Source: Edolisoma coerulescens
Lineage: Eukaryota; Chordata; Aves; Passeriformes; Campephagidae
Direction: 5' to 3'
DNA length: 64,000 bases
Assembly: GCA_013397115.1 (NCBI GenBank)
Contig: VWZW01004706.1
Location: 104,661 to 168,660 of the forward strand
Both the position numbers and the translations under genes were made by a program. The notes below the pieces were generated by a model. It worked only from the letters and a program-made list of their open reading frames with translations. It ran no database searches and was not told the DNA's origin. Positions 38,201 through 50,145 of the stretch are shown here, in pieces (positions within the stretch are counted from its first letter, which is position 1; the number at the start of each line of letters is the position of its first letter).

Positions 38201-41200
38201 GCAAGAACAAGTGAGGATTTGGTCAACCCCTTGCATCTGTGCTTATAAGATAAACGAAGGAGTGGAAGAGAGCAGATTCCTGAAAATGAGAATAAATCAC
38301 CTCTTAGCGCCAGCTGCTTATCCTTTTAAGTCCTATGAAAATTGTAGTGTTGAAAAATTTAACTTTTCCTCCTTTTGACAAGGCATGAGGTATTTTCTTC
38401 TTTGGGAGCCTGCCTGGGTATGACTGCCATTTACCAGCTGAGCACACAACGAGGCTGAGTAGTTTAGACAAATGAATCATCTTTTATCAATGCAAAGAAA
38501 CTGCCTCATCCATGGAACACTTTATGGGGAATAAGGTAATATTTGTCACTTTGAAACAACGCTAAATATCTTTAAAGAAGGCAGAGGCTATCAAATTGAT
38601 ACAAAAGTTCCTGGGTGAGGCTTCTTCTGGTGTGCTGTTGTTTCCCACTCCAATTCCGCACATAACATGCTGCTTGCTAACGTGCCTGTGGAGAGGGTAT
38701 GGTGGAACATGTGGTACAAAAAGAAGTACAAAAGGAGAAGGTGTGTTGTTGGTTTTTTGCTTCACTCTGGGCATTCATTCCAATTTTGGACATTTGGACT
38801 TACTATATCTAGTTAAGTTCTGATTTAAGTCATATCCTTACATCACCAATATGTTTCTTTAACTGCTTTAATATTTCTAACAGTTCAAATATCTTCCTCT
38901 GTAATGTCCCTCATGGAAGCACAAGTCTTATGAAATCCCTTTGTGTTGAAACAACCCACGAACTAAAAAGAGATTAGTTGGGATAACACAAAAGTCTCAG
39001 GTCCTCCAGTGAGACACCATATCTCCAGTAAAGTTTTCCCTACAAGGAACCTTCTTTTGTCAGAATCGCACTGTGCACCATCCATAAGAATGACAGTCCC
39101 CAGTAAGACTCACTGGCACCAATGTGTGCCAAACTCATGTTGTTAAAACAGGTGAGAGATGTTTCCTCTGTATTACGGCTGGGACTGCCTGAAAATGCAC
39201 ACATACCCTCCCTGTGTGGCCTGGGTGCTGCAGCCCCACCACGGGGTTGACCACATGCTCACTTGGGCCAGTCCTGCTGCCAGAGAAGTGTCCTCCTTTC
39301 ATAGACACCCTACAGCATCGTTGGGAGGGTTTGGTGTGTGTTCAGGGAGAAGAGCCAGCATGGCACCCACACCACCCCACAGCTGTAACAACACCCCCCT
39401 TCACTGAGGTGGCCCCAGAGCAGCACTGTGATCCAAGATCCACTCCCATTTAATAAACATATCCTCATGCTGTCAAATCTACTGGCAACATATGGATGGG
39501 TGGTTATTACAGGAAGGATTCAAGGTAACAAAAATCCATCACCAAGTTTTTCTATACACTTAGTGCTATAATAAATACATAACTCTATATATGACCCATT
39601 AAGAAGGGCTTTTTTTACACTTAGTGGCACACCCTTTGGGGCAGGGCAGGGGAATATATGGGAATACACTGTAATTAATCTATTAGCAGATGAGAACTCT
39701 CTCTTTAGTGGTAGATTGTCAGAGAGAAACATTAAAATGAAATGTGACTCTATGAAACATCACAATTTGGGGGTGGGGTGTCTGTTAATAAGATCCCTTC
39801 AGAGGAACAGCTGACTGACGTCACTGAATACAAAGCAGGAGGCAGTTCAGTTTGTGGGATGAACACTACAGGGCATCTCAAAATATCCCAAACCTAAATA
39901 GCTCTAGCATTGCTCTATCAGTTTTGAAATATTCAAATGTTACTCACATTGATTCAACCCCACTGAATTTGGCAGCACCCTGCAGAGGTACCAGAGGGAA
40001 TGATTAGACAAGGCAGTCCTTCAGCATCAAAACTGATAAACAATTTTTCCTCACTTGCACCTCAGCACTCCACAGGCAGCAGAGAAGGTCTGCTGACCAC
40101 GACTGTCCTGGTGTTGACCTTATTTAGTTTGCATTAGGATCTAAATTCATGCAGATCTGCCATCAAATCAACATTACAAACCCCATAATTTTGTGTTTAA
40201 CTCTCGTATTCTCCAGATGGATTTCTTCTTATGTTGTAGAGTTGTTTCTGAATATCAACAGTGAAAAAATTGGAGATGTTATTTAGCAATCCATATTTTA
40301 TGTGCCATTATTGCCTGACCCTTCTAAGAGTATGAACTTTAGTAATATTACAAAAAAAATAAAAAGGAAAGAAAGAAAACACTCCTGCCAATTTAAATGA
40401 AGAACCTGAAAGTTCTGTCATAATATTCATCTAAAAGCAGTTCTGTGGAACAGCACAGAGGAAAATACACACCCTAAATAAATAAATAGATAAATCGTAA
40501 CAAAAAGAGACCAGTGCAATCAGATGAATGTTGGTGCGGTCGGAGACTGGGAAATCAATCACTGCTCTTGGCTGTCTCTACACATTTCTTCCCGTGCCCA
40601 GTTGTTCAAAGCTATTTCTCAAATTCCAATCTGAAGTCTCTGCCACCCCTACACCATCCTTTGCATAATAACTATCACTCTCTTTTTTCTAGAGAATTCT
40701 CAATAATTTCTTCCTGTAAGAGGCGACTGCAGTGGTAGGTGTTATATCGAAAGTACGAAAGAGTACATTTGCACAAGAAATACTTTCCAAACACTTCGGA
40801 TAATCAGCTTTTCAGATGTTTGTGTTGAGGCAGCCTCACAGCTCTGAAGATGATGGGCATCGTCTTTATGCCAGGCCATAAATCTCACCACTCTCTGGGA
40901 AGTCTCCTACCAGCCAACACTCTCAGGGAAGGAGCCATATTCAGAAAAATTTTTCTCAATATTTCATTTTTGTCTGAATTATTTCCTAGGAATTAAACAC
41001 AATCCATAAAAAGAAAAAAGAAAATAATAAACAACTGGGCAAAATATGTCAGGCAGGGATGTCCTGCAGCAGTGGGATAACACCAAAGGAGCTGCTACGT
41101 AACGCTGCCATTGCCACCTATATATTTAGGGTGAAAATGCAATTGATGGAAAACCAGTACTAAAATGAAGAGAAACAAGAGCTGGACACCACAGTGTTAA

Positions 41201-41359
41201 TTCTCATTTTAAAGTTTATAAGAAGGCACATTAGGGCACCTCTGTTCTCCTTGTGCCTCCTCTTCAGGAGTCACTCCTGCAGGCTTTCCGGACAGTAACA
41301 AAACTGCCCGGCACTGCAAAGGCACAAGCCAAACCTGACGGATCCACTCATATTTCAGC
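35253..41359. other. Non-coding sequence, nothing recognised
   Basis: About 6.1 kb. A GC-richer part (35300-36470) gives overlapping frames on both strands without domains. A short AAAT-type simple repeat lies near 40478. No gene, RNA or repeat family identified. Confidence 0.45.
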
Positions 41360-41780
41360 TGAGGGGTTTATGTATACATTTAACATTAAGTCTAACAATA
41401 ACAATACAAGTATTGTATTATGTACATACAATGCATATAATGCATATACTGTATATTATATGCATATGTTATTATGTAAAATGTATACATATAAAATATA
41501 TAAAATATAGAAATATACGTCTATTATATTACATATATATGATACAAAAATGCTATATATGTTACTTATACAAACTTACATAGCATATATACTGTATATT
41601 ATATACGCTATCATTATGTATGTTTATGTCATTATGTAGCTGTAGTTATATAAATGTATTATTTACATGATAAAATATATACATACATTTATGCTTCATA
41701 TAATTAATATAAAAATGGGTGTATCTATTATATATGATTTTATGTGTTTTATATTATAAATCATATGATTTATAAACGTG
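41360..41780. repeat. AT-rich low-complexity tract with palindromes
   Basis: About 420 bp of TATA/TGTA/CATA-rich sequence. An internal near-duplicate is visible: 'actgtatattatatgcatat' (~41448) and 'actgtatattatatacgcta' (~41590), about 140 bp apart. It ends in a perfect 20-bp palindrome at 41755-41774 (TATAAATCAT|ATGATTTATA). This looks like expanded and decayed microsatellite DNA. Confidence 0.8.
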
Positions 41781-41825
41781 GAATTATTTACCTGCATTGA
41801 CTGTTGTTATTATTGCTGTTATCAG

Positions 41826-42410
41826 TGCGTACTTATGCGTCCCCGCTGAGGCGCAGCCCCTGCGCGTCCTGCAGGCCGGGGTGGCGGCAGCACCACACGG
41901 GACAGCTCCCGGGGCCCCGTGTGCTCCCACATCCCGCCGTGGCGGCGGCAGGAGCGGCTTGTGCTCGTCCCTTGTCCCCTGCCTCCGGCCGGGCCTGCAG
42001 CCCCGCCAGCAGCCCCCGTGCCAGCGGAAAGCACGCGGAGAGCGAGCCAGCACCTCACAGCCGGGCCCGAACTCGGGGAGAGCGGCCGCGCCTGTGGCGC
42101 TCCGGCCCACGGCCTGTGGAGGCAAGGAGGGCGCACAGGGGCTCCAGCCCTGCTCCCCTTGCCGCACTGGGTACGCGCTGCCGCCTCGCTGCCTCCTGCA
42201 GGGAGCTCTCCTCCGGTTTGTACACACTTGGATCCCCGCGAGCCCTGCTTTGATCCCGCCCGGCCCAGGCGAGAGCCGGGCCCCGCAGACCGCGCGCCCG
42301 CCCCGCACCCCGGCCTGGCCACGGCCGCGGCGGCCACACGGCTCCTGGCTTGGAGAGAGGCCCGGCAGCACAGCCCCGGCTTTGCTCTGGGACACGCAGA
42401 GCCACAGGCT
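41826..42410. promoter_or_regulatory. CpG island, orphan; possible promoter or first exon
   Basis: A ~590-bp block with about 60 CpG dinucleotides by eye count and very high GC, with sharp edges against AT-rich DNA on both sides. It holds GC boxes in reverse (CCCGCCC near 42255, CGCCCGCCCCGC near 42293) and a GCGGCCGC site near 42082. In birds such islands usually mark promoters of genes or lncRNAs. I cannot assign a direction or gene. Open frames of 120-290 codons cross it in five frames, as expected from a shortage of stop codons, so I do not call a CDS. Confidence 0.65.
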
Positions 42411-42815
42411 CTACATTTTGAGGCAAAAAAGCTCACTTCCTTATTTTTATGTATTATTGTGTTTAAAAAAAACAAAACAACAAACCAACCGAAACAACAA
42501 ACCTTTTTCAATGATTTCCAACAGATTTTGTCAAAGTGTTCTATTTCAATGTCATGGTCTTCAAGTGCACTTCATCATGTTGGAGGAATATGAATCACCT
42601 ATGTTTACGGCTTTGGAAATAGTCTTTGACAAGGGACACTCACTATGTTTCATACTGTTCACCTCAGGTTAACTTTTTATTTTGGACACTTAATTCCTAC
42701 TACAAAAACCAGCAATGCAGTTGGCGGAATTTAGGGTCATAAAACCAGTCGAATTTTTTACTTCTGACCAACATGAAATCAAAATCCATTCAAGTGCAAC
42801 TTCCTTGCCAGTTAA
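42411..42815. other. AT-rich flank of the CpG island
   Basis: Begins with an A- and CAA-rich low-complexity stretch (~42460-42505). The 291-codon plus frame that starts at 41797 continues open to 42672 through this AT-rich part, which is unusual but unsupported by any domain. Confidence 0.4.
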
Positions 42816-42945
42816 TTCACCTTACAGCACTTCTGTATATCTTATAAATGTAATATACAATTATAGAGCTTACAGAGCTTCTTATAGCACAGTTGCTTCA
42901 CCTTATAGAGCCTCTTCTTCACCTGATAGCACTTCTGTAAAAAGC
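42816..42945 (+). repeat. Degenerate short repeat array (ACCTTATAGAGC-like units)
   Basis: Two 22-bp copies with two mismatches, at 42816-42837 and 42918-42939 (core AGCACTTCTGTA). Between them are related units 'cttatagagc', 'cttacagagcttc', 'cttatagcac' and 'caccttatagagcctcttc'. In the plus frame 42715-42951 they read as repeated Ser/Tyr/Arg-rich motifs (SPYRASSSP-like), but coding is unproven. Confidence 0.55.
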
Positions 42946-45900
42946 AGCTGAAGAGCTGAGGGCAACTTGCAATTTAATTTTACTCAGGGCCTCACAAATA
43001 ACACATCCTTCCTCAGGGCACTGTGAGGATGGAGCCACTGAGCTAAGCCAGAAAATTAAATGACAATGAGCTCAAGCACTCCAAGGCTAAGGGTTTATGG
43101 ATTCCCTTCCTGGGCACTATCCATGCGCTACTTATCCAGAACCTCAGGACATCAGCAACAGCTCTGATATACAGCTCCTGGAAAACGTATACACATGCAC
43201 ACGCATCCCTATATGAACAGATAATTACTTGGTTTTTTATCTATATATCTATATATAAAACCTTAAAATGCGAGCCTAGTTTCTTGCTAAGACTGTCACC
43301 AAAAACGCAAGTGAGATGCCATGTGATGGGGATTTGGAGCTACCAATAAAAACAGAAAAGCAAACCCCAAAAAACGCAATGGAGCTGCCCAACACCCCAG
43401 ATGTGCTAGAGCTGCAGCTCTCCTATGCTTAAAATAGTTGTGAGACACAGCAAGAGTATTTCACGGGCTGGTGTGGCAGAAATGAAAGCACCCTCAGAGC
43501 CCACAAACACCAACGCACAGGCAGGGCTGTCACTTGTGGAGAGAGTCAGTGAACTGCTCCTTTCCAAAGGGAAACAGGAAAAAACACCAGCACACAGAGC
43601 CTGGACAAACTGAAGTCAAAACAGGAACTAGAGTAAGACTTGAGAGGAAGAAATAAAAGGAACTTTCAGGCACAGCCCAGCAGGAAAGGAAGCTAGGAAC
43701 CTTTGCTGTCTTGTCTGTTATTCCTGCTTTCAGCAGGAAAACAGATGCATCACAGAACCATCTGGGTCCATCAGCAATTTCTACACCTATCTGGTAAAAA
43801 ATTATTCCAAGGTATGGCTTTTCTTAAATTAATGAGTTCATGCAAGAGAACATGATCACCTGACACAGCTGCAGAGGTTTTCTAAACAAATACAAACAAA
43901 TGCAAATGTAATTATCCTGATTCTTTAGGATAAGATTGTTAGTAGTTTATTTCCTTTGTCCACTTATCTTGGAATACTAATTAAAATTAATTATTGAATA
44001 AGCTATTCCTATTGTTTTCTCAGGCCTTTGAGCTTGACGCTGCTCTCAGGATTATGGACCTGTAGGCACAATATCCTCTGAACTAAATATGTGTTAGCTA
44101 CAACCTAGCAACAAATAACCTGGAAAGTGGTCCTCCATGGGAAGTATGAAACTGTCTAACTCTCAGCAGACAGCAGCAACACATCAGGAGCTACCCTGTG
44201 TTTCCCACTGGTAAGAGACGTGTATTTGGGTAATTACTGTTAAGCAGTTGAATGGAAGTAGCTTGTCAGTCCCTGGTGTGGTGATGTGCTCAGCTACATC
44301 GGTGTGATTCAGGACTAGTTCCCCTGAGGATGAGGTGAAATCCACCTCTCAAGAGCACAGTCTGTTCTGAAGAGAAGCACTTGTATCTTGCTGCCTTAAA
44401 GCATCCTGTTGTGTTTGCCTTGAGCTGAAGTATTCAGGCAAGCCTTGCTGTTGCCAGGATGTGAATTGGGAGCTGCTTCTGTGCTGTCCTTGTTCCCAGC
44501 AAGCAGACACAAGAGGAGGGATGTACACTGTCTGCATGAGGAGTCCCTTTCCTTGACTTTTGCAGCCAAGAAGGAACAAGTGACTTAGTGCAGGAGTGAT
44601 CATTATGAATTCTTATTTTTCTGATTACAGAAGGACTATACAAATGACTTCCCGATGCACCCCTCTCTTCCTTGTGCTACCCCATGAGGCCATACTGCCC
44701 TTGCTCTTCCAGCCTTCTCGATGCTTTTCTGCTTCTGGCACAGTGATGTGAACAGCTGCACTGCAACTAAATACCTGAACTCCTGCATTTGGGGTTAGAT
44801 CCAAATAGTACTCTAAATTAATTCCTGCTTAAGCCTTCCTATGCGGCCCAGTGGTTTGGCCTGCACTCTGCTATTTAGTTGTACTCCATAAAGAAGTGTC
44901 ACACTGGAGGATAATTTCAGAAAATATCTGCAACTATACAAGTACAAAACTATATACAAATATCTGCATGCACTCCAAGAAAATTCTAAGATCAGAACAT
45001 AACACAGGATATTTGACACATGAAACCTTCCACTGAGTGGCCAAGACTGAAATTCTCTTCCAGTTGGAGCACTAAGTCACAATTCCCACCTTGCAATAAA
45101 TGTCTTTTTGGGTAAGATTCCTTTAGGAGTGCTTCCCTGAGCCAGCACTCTGCAGATCATCAGATCCAGATGAAGACTCTGGCTCTCCTCTGGCAGCACA
45201 GTTCCTTGAGAGTGCAGGTGTGATCTAATCTCATCTAATCTTACCAATCCCATTAGATCAATTGAATCTAATCACAGGTTAGGTTAGACACCTAGAAGAG
45301 CTGTGTTAACCACTGTCACCTCCTCTGACAAGGAGCTGTAGAAATCAGCTGGGCTGCATCTCCCTGATTGCTCACATGCCTCTGGGGAAAAAGGTCAGTG
45401 AAAAGCCACAGGGTTCAGCTACTGCTCCTATATGATGGGAAAGCTGCTGTAAAACATCCCATGCTGGGACCATTTATTGAAAAAAATCGTCAACATTGCA
45501 AATGCCCTTGAATAAACTGGATATTTCCTGCTGCAACAGATATGCCGAACCTGTGAAATATTGGTTTGAGGATGGAGGGCTTAGGAGAACACTGAAATTG
45601 TCTGTCAGTCAGGCTGTCATTGCTGTTGATGGGTGGTGATGAGAAAGTGGGCTATATATTTCTGTCTGTAAAGTGATGGGTTTTTTAACTACTATCAGGA
45701 GACTATGAATAGGCTTTGCCTTCATTGGCTGCACATTAGACTAAAGATGTTTTTATTTGAGTACATATAAATTCTTCCTGTTATGGAATTCCCTATAGCA
45801 ACCTGGACTGCCTTGCAATCTAATGTGATGTGTAACAAATTAAACTTGTTGCTCAGGGCTCAAGAACTTGGAATAGATGATCCTATCCTTCTGATACCCA

Positions 45901-48900
45901 TTTTTAACAGCTGGAAGTTATTGGGGAGTGGCTACTTACTTGAAAATTTGTGATTGTGGTATGAGCTGGTACCGGCAGAGACAAGCCTAATGACTTGCAA
46001 GGAACTGACAAAATGCACTTGTTCTTTTTGCATGTTTAGTTGAATACACAGCAGAGCACATGTTGGTGCAGCCTGGCCAACTCGTGTGGGCTCATTTGCT
46101 TGGAAGCCCTGCAGTCTGACAGGTTTGGTTTGATTCCTACAGATGCTGACTGAAGAGATGTCAGCTCTAGGCTAGAAAATCAAGTATTTGTGGGTGAATG
46201 CTACCCAAAACCAGCTCATAGTGGGGCCCACTCGCAGGACTATGGGATGTAATTTGAGGTAAGATCTACCTTTAACCTGCACACTGTCCAGGTGAAAGTA
46301 GGATTGCCTTCCCTGTGGTGCTCAGCATTCTCTGAAGATCCAGTGTCTTGTGCAGAGACACAAAAATACTGTGAGCTTGTCGTGACTAGCAGATAGGGAA
46401 AAAAAATGTAATTTAGATTAAAAGCTACAAAAATAGCCAGCTTTTCTGAATCCCATCTTTCTTGGAGTAAAAAGAAAAAGAATCCCCATTTCTAATCACA
46501 GAAAGGAAGTGTCATGTAGTGAAGTTCCTTCTTTCTTATGATGTGGGTGTACCTCCCTTACAGCTCCCAGGCCATGACAAGGGGCAGTAAGAGAGCTCTT
46601 CTGGACTCCTATTCCTTATGCTAATATATTTTTATACTTTTTAATGCTTTAATATTTATTTTTCCTCAAACTACAGTGTTTTGTTTTGGGCAGGTTTTTT
46701 GTGGCTAACTTTACACGTTCTCTCTTTTTTTTCTTTTTGGAGAAATTGTTTCCATTCACTTGAGTGATTTATACTGCTGGCTACTGTATTCAACAATTAA
46801 TTACTGTGGGACAACATGTTCCTTGGATATATACTCATACAATTTTTGATCAGTGACACTGTTTTCACTTGCAGTAAAACTACTCACTTGAGGCTTGTAT
46901 TACTGCTTTTTTTTTTCCCTGACACCAGGAACAGAGACGTAAGTTAACACTGAGATCTTCTCTATAGATCTTACCTCTCCCATTGCAGCAGATTGTTTAC
47001 ATTTCATTGTCAGTGGAGCATTATGAATGCAGGGAATAATCTGTTAAGCTGATTAGAGATCTGGGGTTTAGCAAAGCAATAAACATGTGAAAGCAACTTG
47101 TAAACTTTGGTAGCTTCACCGCTGAGCTCTCCCCTTTACTATTTGTATTAATTAGAATGTGTGTAAATCAAACAAATATAAATGTCACCAACAACAGTAG
47201 TTAGCAGAAATGTAAATGTGCTTCTCTTCCCTTCTCTGCTGTATTTTCTCCTTCTGATTGTGTTACAAAAGGGCAGTAAAATGAAGGACCACATGTTTTC
47301 TTTCCCCTTTGTTGAAAGGAAAAGTGCAAAGAAGCAGAAAGTTTTAAGCAGGAATGAGAATGATAGAGAGGAAACGGAGCTGGAATTGGGAAAAAGAAGG
47401 GAGGAAAATTAGAAAAGTATTTAGATTTGGGAATATGAAAGAGAAAAGGAAAGCCTCTGCATGGCAGTACTTGTTCCAGGGATTACTATATGATTTACTG
47501 CTTATTTACCACATTTAAGATTTTAAATGGATCAAAAAAGCCAAGACTTGGGTATCATTCCTTCTGGTGATGAGATAAGATCTGTGCAGATGGTTCTTCA
47601 CTTGTCCTTCAGGTTGTGGGGGGTGCTCCTGTCCCTTACAGTTGGCAAAGTCCTGTGTTACCTACACGTCCATTCCCATTAACTTCTACATGGCTAATGC
47701 ATGGCTAGTCCCTCACAGGTGTTGGCAGGATATGTGGTTAGACAGTGAACTCATCCTATTTTCAAATTGTCTCATCCCAGTTTCTAGGTGAAAGCTTTTG
47801 GTATGAACTATGGTTTCATTTCAACAAGCAAGAAATACACCTAGAAATCCCATGTAGCAGCCACAGATTCTTACGCTGCATCTCCCAGCAAAAGAAGAGT
47901 TTGAGAGTTTCTGCTGGACACGTGATGAGTGAGTCCGTGCCTTGGCCTGGGCTGCATTGAGGGTTGTGTCACCACGCCAGGCTTTGGCAAGGCTACAGGC
48001 AGTTCCAGCAGAACTCATAGTTTGGATAACAAAGTTTTCTGATTTCAAGTTAATGGGCAGCTTTTAACTACCCAAGTAGAGGCCTCAAATGCATCAGATC
48101 AGATCTCATATTTTCATTCTTTTCATCACAAGAATTTGCCTTGTGTGCAGTGATCTGTGCACCCTACTCCATAGGAGAAAATGATGACAGTCAGCTATTT
48201 CTTGGATATGACTATGTTTATTGGCAAATAATGTTATCCTAAGCACGAAAATCATACAGAGCCAATTTCCCTTTTCATATTTCAGCCCTAGCCTTCAGCT
48301 AGCATTCTGTCCAAAAAGTGGTTTTCTGCTTTTCTTTCTTTTTCCGGTTGACTTACAAATATGACTTTTCCTGTCTGCATGGCTTTCTGCTGAAATTCTG
48401 CCTGTTCTATAAGTCACACACACACATATAAACCCTGAATTAATTAATTCCCAGTGTTAGTGTTTATAGTCAATCTAGTCCTTGGCAGTCACTACCATTG
48501 CTTTAGGTCTGGCTGAGCAGTGGGACACTTAATTGTTTGCTCATTTAGTCTGAGGAGAGAGCAGCCAGCATAACCATAAACCCCAGAGAGAATTGTATGT
48601 GACCAGCTTGAAAAACAAAGATATATTTGCTGGATTTCACCCAACCTCCTGCAAAACATGCTTCAGCAGTGCATGAAGAGGAGAACTGCCATCTTCACAG
48701 GCTAAGGGGGAGGCTCGATGAGTCTCTCGGGTGGAGAGCACAGATCCCCTGCCCCACCTGGGGGCTGACATCATCCCCAGCTCTGCTGCCACTTGCTCCC
48801 ACCACCATGTATTCCTGCCAAGGCAACTGTGTAATTTAAAAAAAAGAAATTAAAATGAAGAACACTGCAAAAGTAAAACAATTTTAAAAATACTATTTAA

Positions 48901-49922
48901 AGCTCTTATTTAAAAAAAAAAAATGGGATCATCATCTATGTGGAAGTAGTCCAATGAGAATTCATGCAGATGTACCTGAGGAGCATAGCCAGGCCAGGGG
49001 CACTGGATAGCCTAGGCCTGGGTGATAGGCATGGGAACACGTTAAGCCAAGCATTGCCATCTGCAGTGAAACTGGTACATGAAACTTAAGAAGAGGAAAA
49101 CCCTGGATCTTACTTCGAAGCCTTGCCAGTTTTGTGCCTCAGATTGCCCATCTCTGTATTTCTGAGGACCACCTTAAGACATTATTTAACATTATGAAAA
49201 GCTTTGAGGTTCCTGAAGACAATACCATTCATAACAGAAGTTTGTTTACTTCTAATGCTTCAGGTTGTACATCAATAGGAATGTTTCTGCCACTGCAGTC
49301 ACTCTGTAAAAATACTATATAAGTGCTTCCTCTAAATAAATGATTAGATGAAGGAATATAATTTGCATAATTACTTAATATCTATAATTTAGCATTTTCA
49401 ATGCCCATTAAATCATAATTCATAACAACAATTTATTCCTCTGTACCCATCCAGCATTTCTCTGCTACAAATAGCAGTGGCCTATTTTTGGCCAGCCCTG
49501 GTAAAGAAATTAATGGACTGACTCTGTGGTTATTTATTACTTTTTGGCCTTCTAGCAGTAACTGTGAGAGTCCCAACAGCCTGAAATCTGTCTTTTGACA
49601 GGTGTAGATGTTGCCTTTTTTGTCTTGAGCTCAGATTTAGAGAAAGCTCAACCTTCCCGTTGTTGCTCTATGCTATCATTTCACTACAGACCTAAGTGTT
49701 CATGGAGTTGCTAACATCACATGCTGTAAGAGCATCTATCTGAGAGCCAGTGCTGTCTCCCTGTGAGGGCAGTGGAGGGAAAGTCTCTTCTAGAGAGCAC
49801 TTCAGACCACCTCAGCTCAGCTCTTGATCTCACTTTTCCTTCAAGAGACTGCTGACTGGAGGAAGTGTAGCTGCCCAAGTTCACAGCACCAGTGCCTTTC
49901 CTTCCATGCTTTTTGACACCTG
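42946..49922. other. Non-coding sequence, nothing recognised
   Basis: About 7 kb of ordinary AT-rich DNA. Small items: an AT repeat at about 43240-43258, a cluster of TCTAATC motifs at 45223-45280, a CA run near 48417, and A-rich stretches near 48840-48925. No exon, RNA gene or LTR seen. Confidence 0.45.
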
Positions 49923-50145
49923 GAATCATAGAATGATTAAGGTGGGGAAAGACCTCTAAGGTCATTGAGTCCAACTGCTAACCTTATACTGCCAAGTCCA
50001 CCACAAAAACACGTCCCTAAGCACCGCATCTACATGTTTTTTGAACACTTCCAGGGATGGTGACTCCACTACTTCCCTAGGAAGCCCATTCCAATGCTTG
50101 ACTACCCTTTCAGTGAAGAAGTTTCTCCTAATATCCAATCTAAAA
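49923..50145 (-). repeat. CR1 LINE 3' end, ~220 bp
   Basis: The reversed 3' UTR of a well-preserved CR1: 'aatcatagaatgattaagg', 'aaagacctctaaggtcattg', 'gagtccaactgctaacctta', 'ctgccaagtccaccac', 'cgtccctaagcaccgcatct', 'ccagggatggtgactccac', 'cccattccaatgcttgacta' and 'ctcctaatatccaatctaaa', in the normal order. It is 5'-truncated. This is the longest young-looking CR1 tail in the window. Confidence 0.95.

Noticed and set aside
41784..42511. Minus-strand frames of 203 and 229 codons across the CpG island
   Set aside because: High GC removes stop codons in nearly all frames; the Arg/Gly/Ala/Pro-rich readings are compositional and contain no domain.
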